53,322 bases of DNA from Microcaldota archaeon (GTDB lineage: Archaea; Micrarchaeota; Micrarchaeia; Micrarchaeales; CABMGC01), in the NCBI GenBank assembly GCA_021804095.1, contig JAJZKQ010000003.1, positions 1 through 53,322 of the forward strand, given 5' to 3'. The position numbers and the translations under genes are program-made. Within the stretch, counting starts at the first letter, position 1, and each line of letters starts with the position of its first letter. The notes under the pieces are model-generated. The model made no database searches. It was not told the origin of the DNA and was given only the letters and a program-made list of their open reading frames with translations. Positions 1-9,603 of this stretch are shown here, one piece after another.

Positions 1-101
1 CTAGGCTCTATCTCGTAACCAGATAGTTATATAAGCTTTTAATGATTAAAATTAGATTATCCTAAAACATAGCAAATTTGCTAATTATATTAAGTGATAT
101 T

Positions 102-797
102 ATGTATCCAAACGTACAAGCATACGACCGCGGTGTAATGTTCAATCCAGACGGCAGACTATTCCAGGTAGAATACGCAAAGGAAGCAGTGAGAAAAGGA
201 GCAACATCCATAGGAATGACAGGCAAGGACAGCGTGGTATTCGTTGCGCACAAGGTAGTCACAGAGCCGCTCGCCATCCAATCTACAGTACACAAGGTAT
301 TCAAGATAGATTCAAACATGGGAGCTACCTACAGTGGCCTTGTTGCTGACGGCCTCCATCTTATAGACCGATCAAGGATAATAGCGCTAAACCACAGGCT
401 TGTTTACGACGATGACAAATCTGTAGAGTCCCTTACAGAAGAGATAGCATCGTATATGATGCAAGCTACACAGTACGGTGGTCTCAGACCTTATGCCGTT
501 TCACTCTTGGTAGGCGGAATGGACAACGGGCCTAAACTATACGAGATAGAGCCTGGAGCCTCAATTCTCGGTTACAAAGCCGAAGCAATAGGCTCAGGTA
601 AAAAGATAGCCACGGAGATCCTTGTTAAGGAGTACAAGGATAACATGCGTGTAGAAGAGATGATAGCACTCGGAGCAAAGATAATAAAGAAAGTATCAGA
701 GGGAAAAGTACCTCAGGAAAGCATGGAAGTGGGCTATATAAAAGAAGGCGAAGGCTACCGAGTAGTAACTCCTGAAGAAGTTGCGAAATACCTGTAG
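102..797 (+). CDS. psmA: Proteasome subunit alpha (start taken at the ATG in [11 protein letters not shown]; the ORF track extends to a TTG at 78)
   Basis: [31 protein letters not shown] signature of 20S alpha subunits; first gene of the exosome super-operon. Confidence 0.97.
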   Translation: MYPNVQAYDRGVMFNPDGRLFQVEYAKEAVRKGATSIGMTGKDSVVFVAHKVVTEPLAIQSTVHKVFKIDSNMGATYSGLVADGLHLIDRSRIIALNHRLVYDDDKSVESLTEEIASYMMQATQYGGLRPYAVSLLVGGMDNGPKLYEIEPGASILGYKAEAIGSGKKIATEILVKEYKDNMRVEEMIALGAKIIKKVSEGKVPQESMEVGYIKEGEGYRVVTPEEVAKYL

Positions 798-802
798 ATT
801 CT

Positions 803-1483
803 ATGTCAAAAACAGTAATAGCTAAATACTCCATGAATGGAGAAGAATTCGAGATATTCATAGATTCGGATATGGCTTATGAGTACATAACCGGAAAGCG
901 GAAAGATCCCCTATCTGTACTTGAGGCAGAAGAGATATTCAAGAATGCGAACAAAGGAGAGCGCCAGAACCAGGACAAGATAAAAAAAATATTTGGAACA
1001 GAAGATCTTGCTAAGATTGTAGAAACAATATTGAAAAAGGGAGACGTACCTATAACTACCGAACAGAGACATAAATTGGTGGAAGAGAAGAGAAAACAGA
1101 TAATAAACATAATAGCAGTAAACTCGATAGACCCAAGGACTAACGCGCCACATACTCCTACGAGAATAGAAGGAGCGCTTGAGCAGGCCCATGTTGTAAT
1201 AGATCCATTCAAAAACGCAAATGAACAAGTAGACGGAATAATAAAGAAAATCAATACTATAATTCCTCTGAAGTTTGCCACAGCGCATCTTGAGCTTCGC
1301 ATACCTGCGTCTTTTGCCAATAGGTGCTATGGCACATTAAAGCAATACGGACTAAAATCAGAGGAATGGCAAAATGACGGATCTCTCAAAGTTTCTGTAG
1401 AGTTTCCTGCAGGTTTAAAGCAGGAGTTCTTTGACAAGATAAACGGGCTTACCAAAGGAGAAGCCCAGATAGACACAATCTAG
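803..1483 (+). CDS. SBDS/Sdo1-like ribosome maturation protein
   Basis: N-terminal SBDS fold sequence, ...[25 protein letters not shown]..., position between psmA and rrp4. Confidence 0.93.
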   Translation: MSKTVIAKYSMNGEEFEIFIDSDMAYEYITGKRKDPLSVLEAEEIFKNANKGERQNQDKIKKIFGTEDLAKIVETILKKGDVPITTEQRHKLVEEKRKQIINIIAVNSIDPRTNAPHTPTRIEGALEQAHVVIDPFKNANEQVDGIIKKINTIIPLKFATAHLELRIPASFANRCYGTLKQYGLKSEEWQNDGSLKVSVEFPAGLKQEFFDKINGLTKGEAQIDTI

Positions 1484-2097
1484 TGATTTTAATGAGGAAA
1501 ATAGTACTTCCAGGAGACATAATAGCGGAAAACCCGCTAAGGCTCGACCATACGATAGTCGAGAACGGCAAGACATGCTCCACAGTGATAGGAATATATG
1601 AAGATGAAAAAAATACATTCATACCAATGGAAGGATTATGGTATCCAACCCCAGGAGAGAAAATAGTAGGCATAGTAGAAGAAGCAAAGCTCAATACTGA
1701 TGTAATAGGCCTAAATGCGCCTTACAAAGGACTTGTAATATCCAAATTCTCAGAAACAAGCATGGTAAATGGCGATATAATAGAAGCTGTTGTAAAGGAA
1801 CTTGACAAAACCGGCACAGTAATACTATCAAGGCCAAGAGTACTTTTCGGAGGAAAGGTCATAGCTATAAAATCTTCAAAGGTTCCGAGACTTCTTGGCA
1901 AGCAGGACACAATGATAAGACAGATAACAGAGAAGACAAAGTCCAGCATATCGGTAGGCATGAACGGTCTAATTTGGATAAAGGGAGGCGACTCTGACCT
2001 TGCAACAACCGCTATAATGCGTATACAGGACGAGTCACACATACCCGGCTTAACTGAAAGAATAGCCAAGATGCTTGAAACTCCAAGTAAAGAATAA
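1483..2097 (+). CDS. rrp4: Exosome complex RNA-binding protein Rrp4 (start may be the ATG at 1492)
   Basis: VLPGDIIAENPLRL N-terminus, S1/KH-like region GMNGLIWIKG; operon context. Confidence 0.93.
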   Translation: MILMRKIVLPGDIIAENPLRLDHTIVENGKTCSTVIGIYEDEKNTFIPMEGLWYPTPGEKIVGIVEEAKLNTDVIGLNAPYKGLVISKFSETSMVNGDIIEAVVKELDKTGTVILSRPRVLFGGKVIAIKSSKVPRLLGKQDTMIRQITEKTKSSISVGMNGLIWIKGGDSDLATTAIMRIQDESHIPGLTERIAKMLETPSKE

Positions 2098-2111
2098 AGA
2101 CGGAAGATAAA

Positions 2112-2837
2112 ATGGAAAAACCAACATTAATAATAAACGGAAAACGGCTAGACGGCAGAGATCCAAGTACAATGCGTGAAATCAAAATATCTGTAAATCC
2201 TATAAAGAATGCGGCAGGATCAGCATACATAGAATGGGGCAACAACAAGATTGTTTCAGCTATATATGGCCCAAGAGAGGCACTCCCCAGGCATACGCAG
2301 GATTTAAACAAAGCAGTCATAAAATGCAGATATACTATGGCTCCATTTTCATCACTTGAAGAGCATGGCAGGCCGGGTATGAATAGGAGGGCAATAGAGA
2401 TATCCAAAGTAACAAGAGAGGTATTCGAAAATGTAGTGCTTACCGATCTATTTCCAGGCACAGAAATAAACATATTCATCGAAGTTCTGCAGAGCGACGG
2501 AGGTACGCGTGCGGCAGGAATAACATGCGCATCTGTAGCACTTGCGGCATCAGGCATCCCTATGAGGGATATGCCATTTGCAGTATCTGTAGGCAAAGCA
2601 GAAGATACATTAATATTGGACATGGACAAGATAGAGGATAATTACTCCACAGCGGATATGCCTATAGCGGTAAACCCAAGAACCAAAGAGATAAACCTAC
2701 TCCAAATGGACGGGGAGTTAACCTCTGAAGAGATTCACAGGGGCATCGAGATGGTCATAAAAGCGGGAGAGATAATAAGCAAGATACAGAAAGATGCACT
2801 TCTTGATCATTATCAAGAAATAGAAGAAAGAATATAA
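2112..2837 (+). CDS. rrp41: Exosome complex exonuclease Rrp41
   Basis: RLDGRDPSTMREIKI..GSAYIEWGNNKIVSAIYGPREALPRH, RNase PH family. Confidence 0.95.
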   Translation: MEKPTLIINGKRLDGRDPSTMREIKISVNPIKNAAGSAYIEWGNNKIVSAIYGPREALPRHTQDLNKAVIKCRYTMAPFSSLEEHGRPGMNRRAIEISKVTREVFENVVLTDLFPGTEINIFIEVLQSDGGTRAAGITCASVALAASGIPMRDMPFAVSVGKAEDTLILDMDKIEDNYSTADMPIAVNPRTKEINLLQMDGELTSEEIHRGIEMVIKAGEIISKIQKDALLDHYQEIEERI

Positions 2838-2846
2838 GGCGAGAAT

Positions 2847-3632
2847 GTGAATACGACTATTTTAACAGAGCAGTATCTAAAAGAGAGGCTTTCCAAAAGA
2901 ATAAGGGACGACGGCAGGGATCTTCTTTCATTCAGAAAGATATCTCTGGAAACAGGGAAGATACCACATGCAGAAGGTTCCGCAGAAATAAACCTGGGCA
3001 ATACCAAAATTCTCGTAGGAATAAAAATGGATGTGGGAGAACCAATGAAGGACAAGCCTGATGAAGGATCCATAATGACAGGCGCAGAACTTCTTCCTAT
3101 GGCTCATCATTCATACGACGCAGGCCCTCCTACTCCTGAAGCTGTGGAACTAGCCAGGGTAGTCGATCGGGGAATAAGAGCAGGCAACATAATCGATGTA
3201 AAAAAACTTTTCATAGAAGAAGGCAAATCATGGAATGTTTTCATAGATCTGTATATACTCAATTACGACGGAAATCTTTTCGACTCGTCAACGCTTGCAG
3301 CAGTCGCAGCCCTGTATAACTCGCGAATGCCAAGGTACGAAGACGGAAAAGTAATCAGAGAGGGAAATCTGGAAAGGCTTCCTGTAAACAACATAAGCAC
3401 CTCCTGCACATACGCAAAAATAGGAAACTCCATACTTCTTGATACCAACGCGAGCGAGGAAGTATTTGCAGACGCAAGGATGACAATAGCAAACGATGAG
3501 CGTTTTGTAAGGGCGATGCAAAAAGGACTCGGAGGCTCATTCCTTCCAAACGAGATCGACATACTTGTAGATGACACATTCGAGAAATCAAAAGAGCTCA
3601 GAAGAATAATACAGGAAACAAGAGGAGACTAA
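2847..3632 (+). CDS. rrp42: Exosome complex component Rrp42 (GTG start)
   Basis: RNase PH-like fold sequence GSAEINLGNTKILVGIKMDVGEP; follows rrp41. Confidence 0.94.
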   Translation: MNTTILTEQYLKERLSKRIRDDGRDLLSFRKISLETGKIPHAEGSAEINLGNTKILVGIKMDVGEPMKDKPDEGSIMTGAELLPMAHHSYDAGPPTPEAVELARVVDRGIRAGNIIDVKKLFIEEGKSWNVFIDLYILNYDGNLFDSSTLAAVAALYNSRMPRYEDGKVIREGNLERLPVNNISTSCTYAKIGNSILLDTNASEEVFADARMTIANDERFVRAMQKGLGGSFLPNEIDILVDDTFEKSKELRRIIQETRGD

Positions 3633-3633
3633 T

Positions 3634-3870
3634 ATGGCAAAAAAAAGCATACGATACGGTGTAAGCCTAAGAAAAAGGGAAGAGGCAGTAGTAAGGCAAC
3701 AGAAAGCCAGGTATGTCTGCAACACCTGCGGGAAAGAAGCCGTAAGGAGAAAAGGAACAGGAATATGGCACTGTGAATACTGCAATGCCACATATGCCGG
3801 CGGAGCATATTCTTTCCATACTGCAGCAGGAGAAGCTGTAAGCAAGATACTAGGCCGAAAATCCGAATAA
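3634..3870 (+). CDS. rpl37ae: Ribosomal protein L37Ae (eL43)
   Basis: CNTCGKEAVRRKGTGIWHCEYCNATYAGGAY zinc ribbon. Confidence 0.95.
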   Translation: MAKKSIRYGVSLRKREEAVVRQQKARYVCNTCGKEAVRRKGTGIWHCEYCNATYAGGAYSFHTAAGEAVSKILGRKSE

Positions 3871-3960
3871 TCGGAAAGCCCAGGCACCTGCGGCATCTGT
3901 TCAAGGCTCTGTATTATAAACAGAACGCATCAAAATAGGTATAATGGAAAAGATGATAAG

Positions 3961-4320
3961 ATGGTAAGAATAACATACTCTCCTATAGAAGAGCTCGTAG
4001 TGCACGAAGTGGTAGAAGTACCCAAAGACGATCTTCTCAGGGAGAGAATAACACCACAGGGCAACATGCCTCTATACTGGTGCAATGGCATCCTATTCAG
4101 TTTCTCCTCCATACCTATGACAGAGGAAATAATAAGGGATTACTTAAGAGGGAAGGTTCACTGGCTAGAGATTCATTTTACAAAAGAGCCGAAGTATACT
4201 CCGATAATGACATTGAACGAGGAGGAATACAAAGCTGTAATGAATATAAGGATAATAGACACAAGCAAGTCCAACCTTCATGTTGAGCTTGCAAAATGGC
4301 TAAAAGCAAAGACCAAATAA
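3961..4320 (+). CDS. Unknown 119-aa protein in the exosome/rpoP operon
   Basis: Intact ORF between rpl37ae and rpoP on the same strand; no family recognised. Confidence 0.75.
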   Translation: MVRITYSPIEELVVHEVVEVPKDDLLRERITPQGNMPLYWCNGILFSFSSIPMTEEIIRDYLRGKVHWLEIHFTKEPKYTPIMTLNEEEYKAVMNIRIIDTSKSNLHVELAKWLKAKTK

Positions 4321-4331
4321 AGTTACGCTTG

Positions 4332-4475
4332 ATGATTTATATGGCATATCTATGCATTCACTGTGGAAAAGAGATAAAGTCGCTGGAACGAAACAACATA
4401 AGATGTCCCTACTGCGGCTATAGGGTAGTTTCAAAGAAAAGATCCTCCATGGCAAGGGAAGTAAAGACCGATTGA
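4332..4475 (+). CDS. rpoP: DNA-directed RNA polymerase subunit P (Rpb12-like), 47 aa, absent from the supplied ORF track
   Basis: Manual translation MIYMAYLCIHCGKEIKSLERNNIRCPYCGYRVVSKKRSSMAREVKTD*; CxxC..RCPYCGYR motif; expected position after rpl37ae. Confidence 0.9.
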   Translation: MIYMAYLCIHCGKEIKSLERNNIRCPYCGYRVVSKKRSSMAREVKTD

Positions 4476-4559
4476 CCTGCCTGCCTCTCTTTCAGTAAGC
4501 AGAACTAGATTCTGAATCTTTATCAATACTTACCAGAATCAGAAAAAGAAAATATCCTT

Positions 4560-4808
4560 CTACTCCTTTCCTACGATAATAGTCTCGGAGATATTCCTGA
4601 CTCTTTTGTAAGCAACACTGCCCTTCTGTATATCTAATCTGGGATTCTGGCTTTTAATAAGTTTCTCCGGCTCAGTAAGAAGCAGATGTGATACCTCTCC
4701 TTCTTCAAAATTTATCATCACTCCCTTCACCTCGCCAAGCCTCTTTCCCTCATTCGATATTATTCTCTTCCCGTAAAGTTCAGAAACCATCATTATATCA
4801 CTCTTCAA
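4560..4808 (-). CDS. PRC-barrel domain protein
   Basis: VSELYGKRIISNEGKRLGEVKGVMINFEEGEVSHLLL resembles PRC-barrel. Confidence 0.8.
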   Translation of the reverse strand: MKSDIMMVSELYGKRIISNEGKRLGEVKGVMINFEEGEVSHLLLTEPEKLIKSQNPRLDIQKGSVAYKRVRNISETIIVGKE

Positions 4809-5361
4809 ATACCAATCTCATTATCTTTTTTGACGCAAATATTCTTATTATGTACTCCTCAAGTTCCTTTATAGCACTTGCCCTGTCTTTCTCAATGTCA
4901 CTACGCTCGCCTTCATTGAAGAGAGCCATATTTCTAGATACAAGGGCATCGAGATACTCTTTGTTCATAGCATAAAACCTGCTTCCGCAACCAATACATC
5001 TGAATATAGGAACAACAGGAACGCTATCAACATATGAGACAAGAGTGAGATCAAGCTCTCTGGAAATCTTCTCCCCAGATCCACATTTTTTGCACGAAGC
5101 AGAAATCTTAACTCTGTCATAACTTACTTTTTTCTCTACGTGCAAACTAATCCCAAGATACTTCTCCAGAGAGGATTCGGGATTTGCATCATTCAAATAA
5201 ATCTGATCTATTACTCTTCCTCCTTTCCCGAATTCGGTAATCAAGGTTCCCTTTCTTGTTCTCTCAGAGAGGCAGAATCTCTGCTCACCGTTTTTTTCAT
5301 AAGGAACTGTTTTGTATCTTCCATCAGGACTAAGATATGCAGTAATAATATTACTCATCAT
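4798..5361 (-). CDS. Hypothetical protein with paired CxxC zinc motifs
   Basis: CKKCGSG and CIGCGSRF; overlaps both neighbours in a compact operon. Confidence 0.75.
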   Translation of the reverse strand: MMSNIITAYLSPDGRYKTVPYEKNGEQRFCLSERTRKGTLITEFGKGGRVIDQIYLNDANPESSLEKYLGISLHVEKKVSYDRVKISASCKKCGSGEKISRELDLTLVSYVDSVPVVPIFRCIGCGSRFYAMNKEYLDALVSRNMALFNEGERSDIEKDRASAIKELEEYIIRIFASKKIMRLVFEE

Positions 5362-5593
5362 AGCCTCCTATGACGTACTTCATCACATCGGCCTTTGTCA
5401 CTTTCTCCCTCTTATCCTTCCTGGCATTGCCTACTGCGTGTTTTGATATCCTTTCTGCCTTTTCTTCAAGTATCTTGACTATCTCTTCAGCTCCTTCATC
5501 AGTTATATTGGCTTTGAATCTTTTCTTAACAAATTTCTTTATCGAAGCTTTTGGTATGCTTGCCATAAATTCAGCACTCAAGATCTTCATCAT
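5351..5593 (-). CDS. Archaeal histone-fold protein
   Basis: IPKASIKKFVKKRFKANITDEGAEEIVKILEEKAERISKHAVGNARKDKREKVTKADVMKYV matches histone-fold pattern. Confidence 0.88.
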   Translation of the reverse strand: MMKILSAEFMASIPKASIKKFVKKRFKANITDEGAEEIVKILEEKAERISKHAVGNARKDKREKVTKADVMKYVIGGYDE

Positions 5594-5673
5594 CCTTCAT
5601 CAGAAGTATCGCTCATCATTTATTAATAATCATCTGAAAGATATATAAATCCAAAGAGACAGAATATAATAAG

Positions 5674-5997
5674 GTGCGAAAAATGATAGAACTCAATCAA
5701 AACGACTTCGAAAAGGAAGTAATGAAATCTACTACTCCTGTTGTAGTTGACTTCTGGGCTCCATGGTGCGGCCCTTGCAGAATATTCTCTCCTGTAATAG
5801 AAGAAGTCTCAAAGGAATATTCCGGAAAGGTAAAATTTGCAAAGCTAAATACCGATGAAAACCAGGAGATAGCAGCAAAATACAACATAATGAGCATACC
5901 TTCTGTATTGCTGTTCAAGGATGGCGCAGTCAAGGCAACATCGGTAGGCGCAATGCCAAAGGAAATGTTCAAATCCTGGCTGACCAAAAACCTTTGA
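5674..5997 (+). CDS. Thioredoxin
   Basis: VVVDFWAPWCGPCRIFSPVIEEVSKEY..NIMSIPSVLLFKDG. Confidence 0.96.
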   Translation: MRKMIELNQNDFEKEVMKSTTPVVVDFWAPWCGPCRIFSPVIEEVSKEYSGKVKFAKLNTDENQEIAAKYNIMSIPSVLLFKDGAVKATSVGAMPKEMFKSWLTKNL

Positions 5998-6037
5998 ATT
6001 TCCCTACTTAACTATCAGAGAATATAACGGTAGACAA

Positions 6038-7315
6038 ATGGAATTAAGCCTTCCTCGCGGTACAAAGGATTACAACCCTGGAGAAACAATACTATTGAAC
6101 CAGATCATCCTGGTGATAGAGGAAACATTCAAGCGCTTCGGATTCCATCCCATAACAACCCCATCAATAGAGCTCCTATCAACCTTAAATGCAAAAGCAT
6201 ATGGGGAAGATGCCAAAAAGGAAATATACAAAATAGACGGAGCCGAAGAAGGCCTCAGGTATGACTTTACTGTGCCTCTTGCACGTTTTATGGCTATGAA
6301 CAGAGACCTACCACTACCATTCAAAAGATATCAGATTGGAAATGTCTGGAGAATGGACGAGCCACAAAAAATGCGCAACCGTGAATTTATACAGGCAGAT
6401 ATTGACATAATTGGCAGTTCCGAACCCCTGAGTGATGCCGAAGTAATCTCTCCAATAGCATTCGCATTCGACGAATTAGGCATAACTAATTACCGTATAC
6501 TGATAAACAACAGAGCCATTCTCGACAGAATTCTCAGCAAGTTCAAGGTTCCTGCGCAGAAACATAATGAAGCTATCCGAGTAATAGACAAGCTTGCGAA
6601 AATAAGCCGAGACGAGATAATTGAAAGTCTCATATCTATCGGAATCAAAGAAGAGGACGCCATAGCACTAATCTCATTCATAGATACCTCAAACGAGAAA
6701 AACGAAGAGACAATGGCAAGGCTTCACGCCGACATTCCAGAAGCAGAAGACTCTCTGGAAAGCCTTGAATCTCTACTCAAACTGCTGAAGCTTAGCGGAC
6801 TCGAAGAAAAAATAAAGTTCGATATATCTCTCGCAAGAGGTCTTGACTACTACACCGGTGGTGTCTGGGAATTTGTAATATATGAGGAGGGCAAGAGGCT
6901 TCCAACCATAGCATCGGGGGGAAGATATGACAATCTAATAGAAATGTATTCGAAAAACAGCATGCCTGCGGTAGGAAGCGCCATTGGAGTATCCAGGGTG
7001 TTCGAATTGCTCAACAAAACAGAGCTTGTGAGAACATATTCAAGGATACACATAGCATATATAAAGGAAGAAAACCAAGAGTATGCAACAGAGATGGCAT
7101 CTATCCTCAGAAAGGCAGGCATATATACTGATCTGGGAGTAACAAAACGACCTCTTGCCAAACAGCTCGAATATGCAAACACAATGCGCATAAAATATGT
7201 TGCAATAATAGGAAATCAGGAGAGGCTCTCAAAAAAAATCCGCCTCAGGGATATGATAAGCGGAGAAGAAGAACTCCTTGATGTTGAAGAGGTCATATCT
7301 AAGCTTAAAAGTTGA
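6038..7315 (+). CDS. hisS: Histidine-tRNA ligase
   Basis: LPRGTKDY; class II motifs; ASGGRYDNLIE. Confidence 0.96.
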   Translation: MELSLPRGTKDYNPGETILLNQIILVIEETFKRFGFHPITTPSIELLSTLNAKAYGEDAKKEIYKIDGAEEGLRYDFTVPLARFMAMNRDLPLPFKRYQIGNVWRMDEPQKMRNREFIQADIDIIGSSEPLSDAEVISPIAFAFDELGITNYRILINNRAILDRILSKFKVPAQKHNEAIRVIDKLAKISRDEIIESLISIGIKEEDAIALISFIDTSNEKNEETMARLHADIPEAEDSLESLESLLKLLKLSGLEEKIKFDISLARGLDYYTGGVWEFVIYEEGKRLPTIASGGRYDNLIEMYSKNSMPAVGSAIGVSRVFELLNKTELVRTYSRIHIAYIKEENQEYATEMASILRKAGIYTDLGVTKRPLAKQLEYANTMRIKYVAIIGNQERLSKKIRLRDMISGEEELLDVEEVISKLKS

Positions 7316-7319
7316 TTTA

Positions 7320-7826
7320 ATGGGAAAATCAGAAGTCGATGAACTTACCGAAGAGACGATAGCAAAAGGAGGCATACTTGCAAGGCTGTATTTTGACATG
7401 CAGAGCGAAAAGCAGGAAGATCTACAGCCCATAATGGCAGAGATGATAAACAACCGCCTTCTCAAATCCCAGGGGGTAATATACTGCGTAGGCGAAATAA
7501 AGGAGCCCATAAAACTGGAAGATGTTTATACCACAAGCGCATCAGTAACAACGCTTGTAAAAGACATAGGTTCCCTTGTGAATATCTCCTTCAACTTCGT
7601 TCCTGCCGCTATAGAGATACTCAAGCCTTTAGACGAAATAAGGATCAGCGCAAACGAATTGCAGTCGCTCCTGCTTGACATAGCCAACATATCCATAAAC
7701 TACTCTCAATATATACTGGGCAGAGTTCTCAGCAAGGAAGATTACGAGAAGGTAATGAAAGACATTAAAAACAGGGAAGCTCTAGGCAAAAAGATGCTTG
7801 ACGAAAATAAAAAGGACCAACAGTAG
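7320..7826 (+). CDS. Conserved-looking hypothetical protein (ORF track start 7278; the ATG at 7320 is likely)
   Basis: Intact ORF following hisS; no family recognised. Confidence 0.7.
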   Translation: MGKSEVDELTEETIAKGGILARLYFDMQSEKQEDLQPIMAEMINNRLLKSQGVIYCVGEIKEPIKLEDVYTTSASVTTLVKDIGSLVNISFNFVPAAIEILKPLDEIRISANELQSLLLDIANISINYSQYILGRVLSKEDYEKVMKDIKNREALGKKMLDENKKDQQ

Positions 7827-7841
7827 TAGCCAGACTAAAAA

Positions 7842-7914
7842 GCGCCAATTGTCTAGCCTGGTAGGATCCGAGCTTCCCAAGCTCGTGGCCCGGGTTCAAA
7901 TCCCGGTTGGCGCA
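7842..7914 (+). tRNA. tRNA-Gly(CCC)
   Basis: Acceptor GCGCCAA/TTGGCGC, anticodon arm CGAGC-TTCCCAA-GCTCG (anticodon CCC), T arm CCGGG-TTCAAAT-CCCGG, discriminator A; no encoded CCA. Confidence 0.92.
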
Positions 7915-8022
7915 ATTAATCTAACAATGCGGGCAAAAAATCCACTCTTTAACTTCAGAATTAAAGCAAACCTCAAAAGAATAGAAATAAGGTATATAAA
8001 CATGAATTATGATATAAATAAT

Positions 8023-8136
8023 ATGGATTCTAAAAGAAACTACAAATTTAAAGAGAGTTCCTCCAATAATCCACAGAACAACAGTACATTCGAAATAGAA
8101 AGGCTAAATAAGAAGGCCGAATCAAAGTTTATCTGA
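8023..8136 (+). CDS. Possible 37-aa small protein
   Basis: MDSKRNYKFKESSSNNPQNNSTFEIERLNKKAESKFI*; TATA-like ggtatataaac about 30 nt upstream of the ATG; otherwise unsupported. Confidence 0.22.
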   Translation: MDSKRNYKFKESSSNNPQNNSTFEIERLNKKAESKFI

Positions 8137-8208
8137 TAGAAAAAATTAAGATTTAGTAATAATATATAGTAATAAAGTGATTTTATCATAAACGCAATAG
8201 TTACCTCA

Positions 8209-8427
8209 TTGGACGAAGATAATCTTTTGGCAACCCCAATGGAACCTGTAGACATAAAGACACTAATAGGCAAGAAGGCTCAATATGTAGATTCAAATGA
8301 GCACATATGGCCAGGCACTGTTTCCGGAATACAGGACTCATTCATAGTAATAAAACTTGATAAATTTCCATCTGGATTGGGGCAAGGACAAATAATAGAG
8401 ATTCTGGCAGATTCTGATTACGATTGA
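8209..8427 (+). CDS. Small hypothetical protein (TTG start)
   Basis: Intact 72-aa ORF, SH3-like IWPGTVSGIQDSFIVIKLD; no ATG/GTG in frame downstream of the preceding stop. Confidence 0.5.
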   Translation: MDEDNLLATPMEPVDIKTLIGKKAQYVDSNEHIWPGTVSGIQDSFIVIKLDKFPSGLGQGQIIEILADSDYD

Positions 8428-8541
8428 TATATTCAAGAATCTAATACCTGCGCCTACTAAAATCCAGATTAATCCCAACAGAAGGCTCCCAGTTACGAGT
8501 TATGAAACTGTTAGGGATTGTTACTGCATATCGGTGTTTAA

Positions 8542-9600
8542 TTGGAGAGAAAAATAGGAACTAGGCAAATAATCTTTATACTTTCACTATTCCTACTGGC
8601 CCAATTTATAGGCCTTCTTCTAGTCATCCCTTCATACTCTCCTTCATATTCATATGCTAACAATACAATCCCCCAGCAGGGGAGTTCAATCTCGTTCTTT
8701 TTCTGGTTCATAATAGACATAATAATAATCATACTGGTGTTAATGCTTGTATTGAGATATTACAAAGGAAACATGTTCTTCAGACTCCTTGAAGCCTACA
8801 TAATCATATTCGGTTCATTCTTTTTCTTTATGACATTGATAAACGACATACTTCCAAATATAGCAATATTTCCCCTATCTGCCATTGCCCTTCTAATATC
8901 ACTCGCTCTGCTAGCATACAAGATACGATTCAACAAAATGAGAAATCTCATAACCTTGATCACAAGCATAGGCGCAGGAATATTCATAGGCGCAAACATA
9001 GGAATAGGCTTCGGCTTCCTGACCCTGTATCTGCTGATAGCACTGTTCGCGGTATACGATTATCTGGCAGTTTTCGTGCTAAAGTTCATGATACCCTTCG
9101 CGCAGGAAGCATCAAAGAGAAACCTTGCATTTATGATAGGCTCATCAGACCTTGAACTCACTCCATCAAAATCAAAGAAGAAGATAAAAAAAGAGGACCT
9201 TCAAAAGATATCAAATCCCGAAATAAGGTATATGGCAGAGAGATCTGGAACTCCTTCCATATCTGCAATAATGCTGGGAAACGGTGACATAATGCTGCCT
9301 ATGACACTTGCAGTAGGCTCTTACATGATATCAGGAAACTTATTTACAAGCATGATGATAATCACAGGAGCCGGAACAGGGCTTCTCTTTACTATCTTCC
9401 TGCTTAGAAAGTATAAGATAGGCCTTCCCGCAATACCTCCCCTATTCGCATTCATGAGTGCCTTTCTATCATTAGCATTCATAATCTCAAAACCAAGCAC
9501 TCCATCCTTATCAATACTTACTGGAGCCGCCGCTCTCATCTCCCTGCTTGTAATTTTTGCAACACTTAGAAAGATAGGCAGGAAGAAATTTGAAGAATAA
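8542..9600 (+). CDS. Presenilin/signal-peptide-peptidase-like intramembrane aspartyl protease (PSH)
   Basis: Multiple TM segments with AVYDYLAVF (YD), LGNGDIMLP (GxGD) and GLPAIPPL (PAL-like) motifs. Confidence 0.88.
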   Translation: MERKIGTRQIIFILSLFLLAQFIGLLLVIPSYSPSYSYANNTIPQQGSSISFFFWFIIDIIIIILVLMLVLRYYKGNMFFRLLEAYIIIFGSFFFFMTLINDILPNIAIFPLSAIALLISLALLAYKIRFNKMRNLITLITSIGAGIFIGANIGIGFGFLTLYLLIALFAVYDYLAVFVLKFMIPFAQEASKRNLAFMIGSSDLELTPSKSKKKIKKEDLQKISNPEIRYMAERSGTPSISAIMLGNGDIMLPMTLAVGSYMISGNLFTSMMIITGAGTGLLFTIFLLRKYKIGLPAIPPLFAFMSAFLSLAFIISKPSTPSLSILTGAAALISLLVIFATLRKIGRKKFEE

Positions 9601-9603
9601 AGA

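Noticed and set aside
877-1320. Long antisense ORFs overlapping SBDS and many other genes (e.g. 15452-16399 opposite dnaK, 29263-30216 opposite guaB)
   Set aside because: Opposite strand of clearly conserved genes, low-complexity Ser/Leu/Phe-rich translations typical of antisense frames, no recognisable domain.
7798-8136. 112-aa plus-strand ORF across the tRNA-Gly region
   Set aside because: Reads through the tRNA and the end of the upstream gene; only the last 37 codons could be a small gene.
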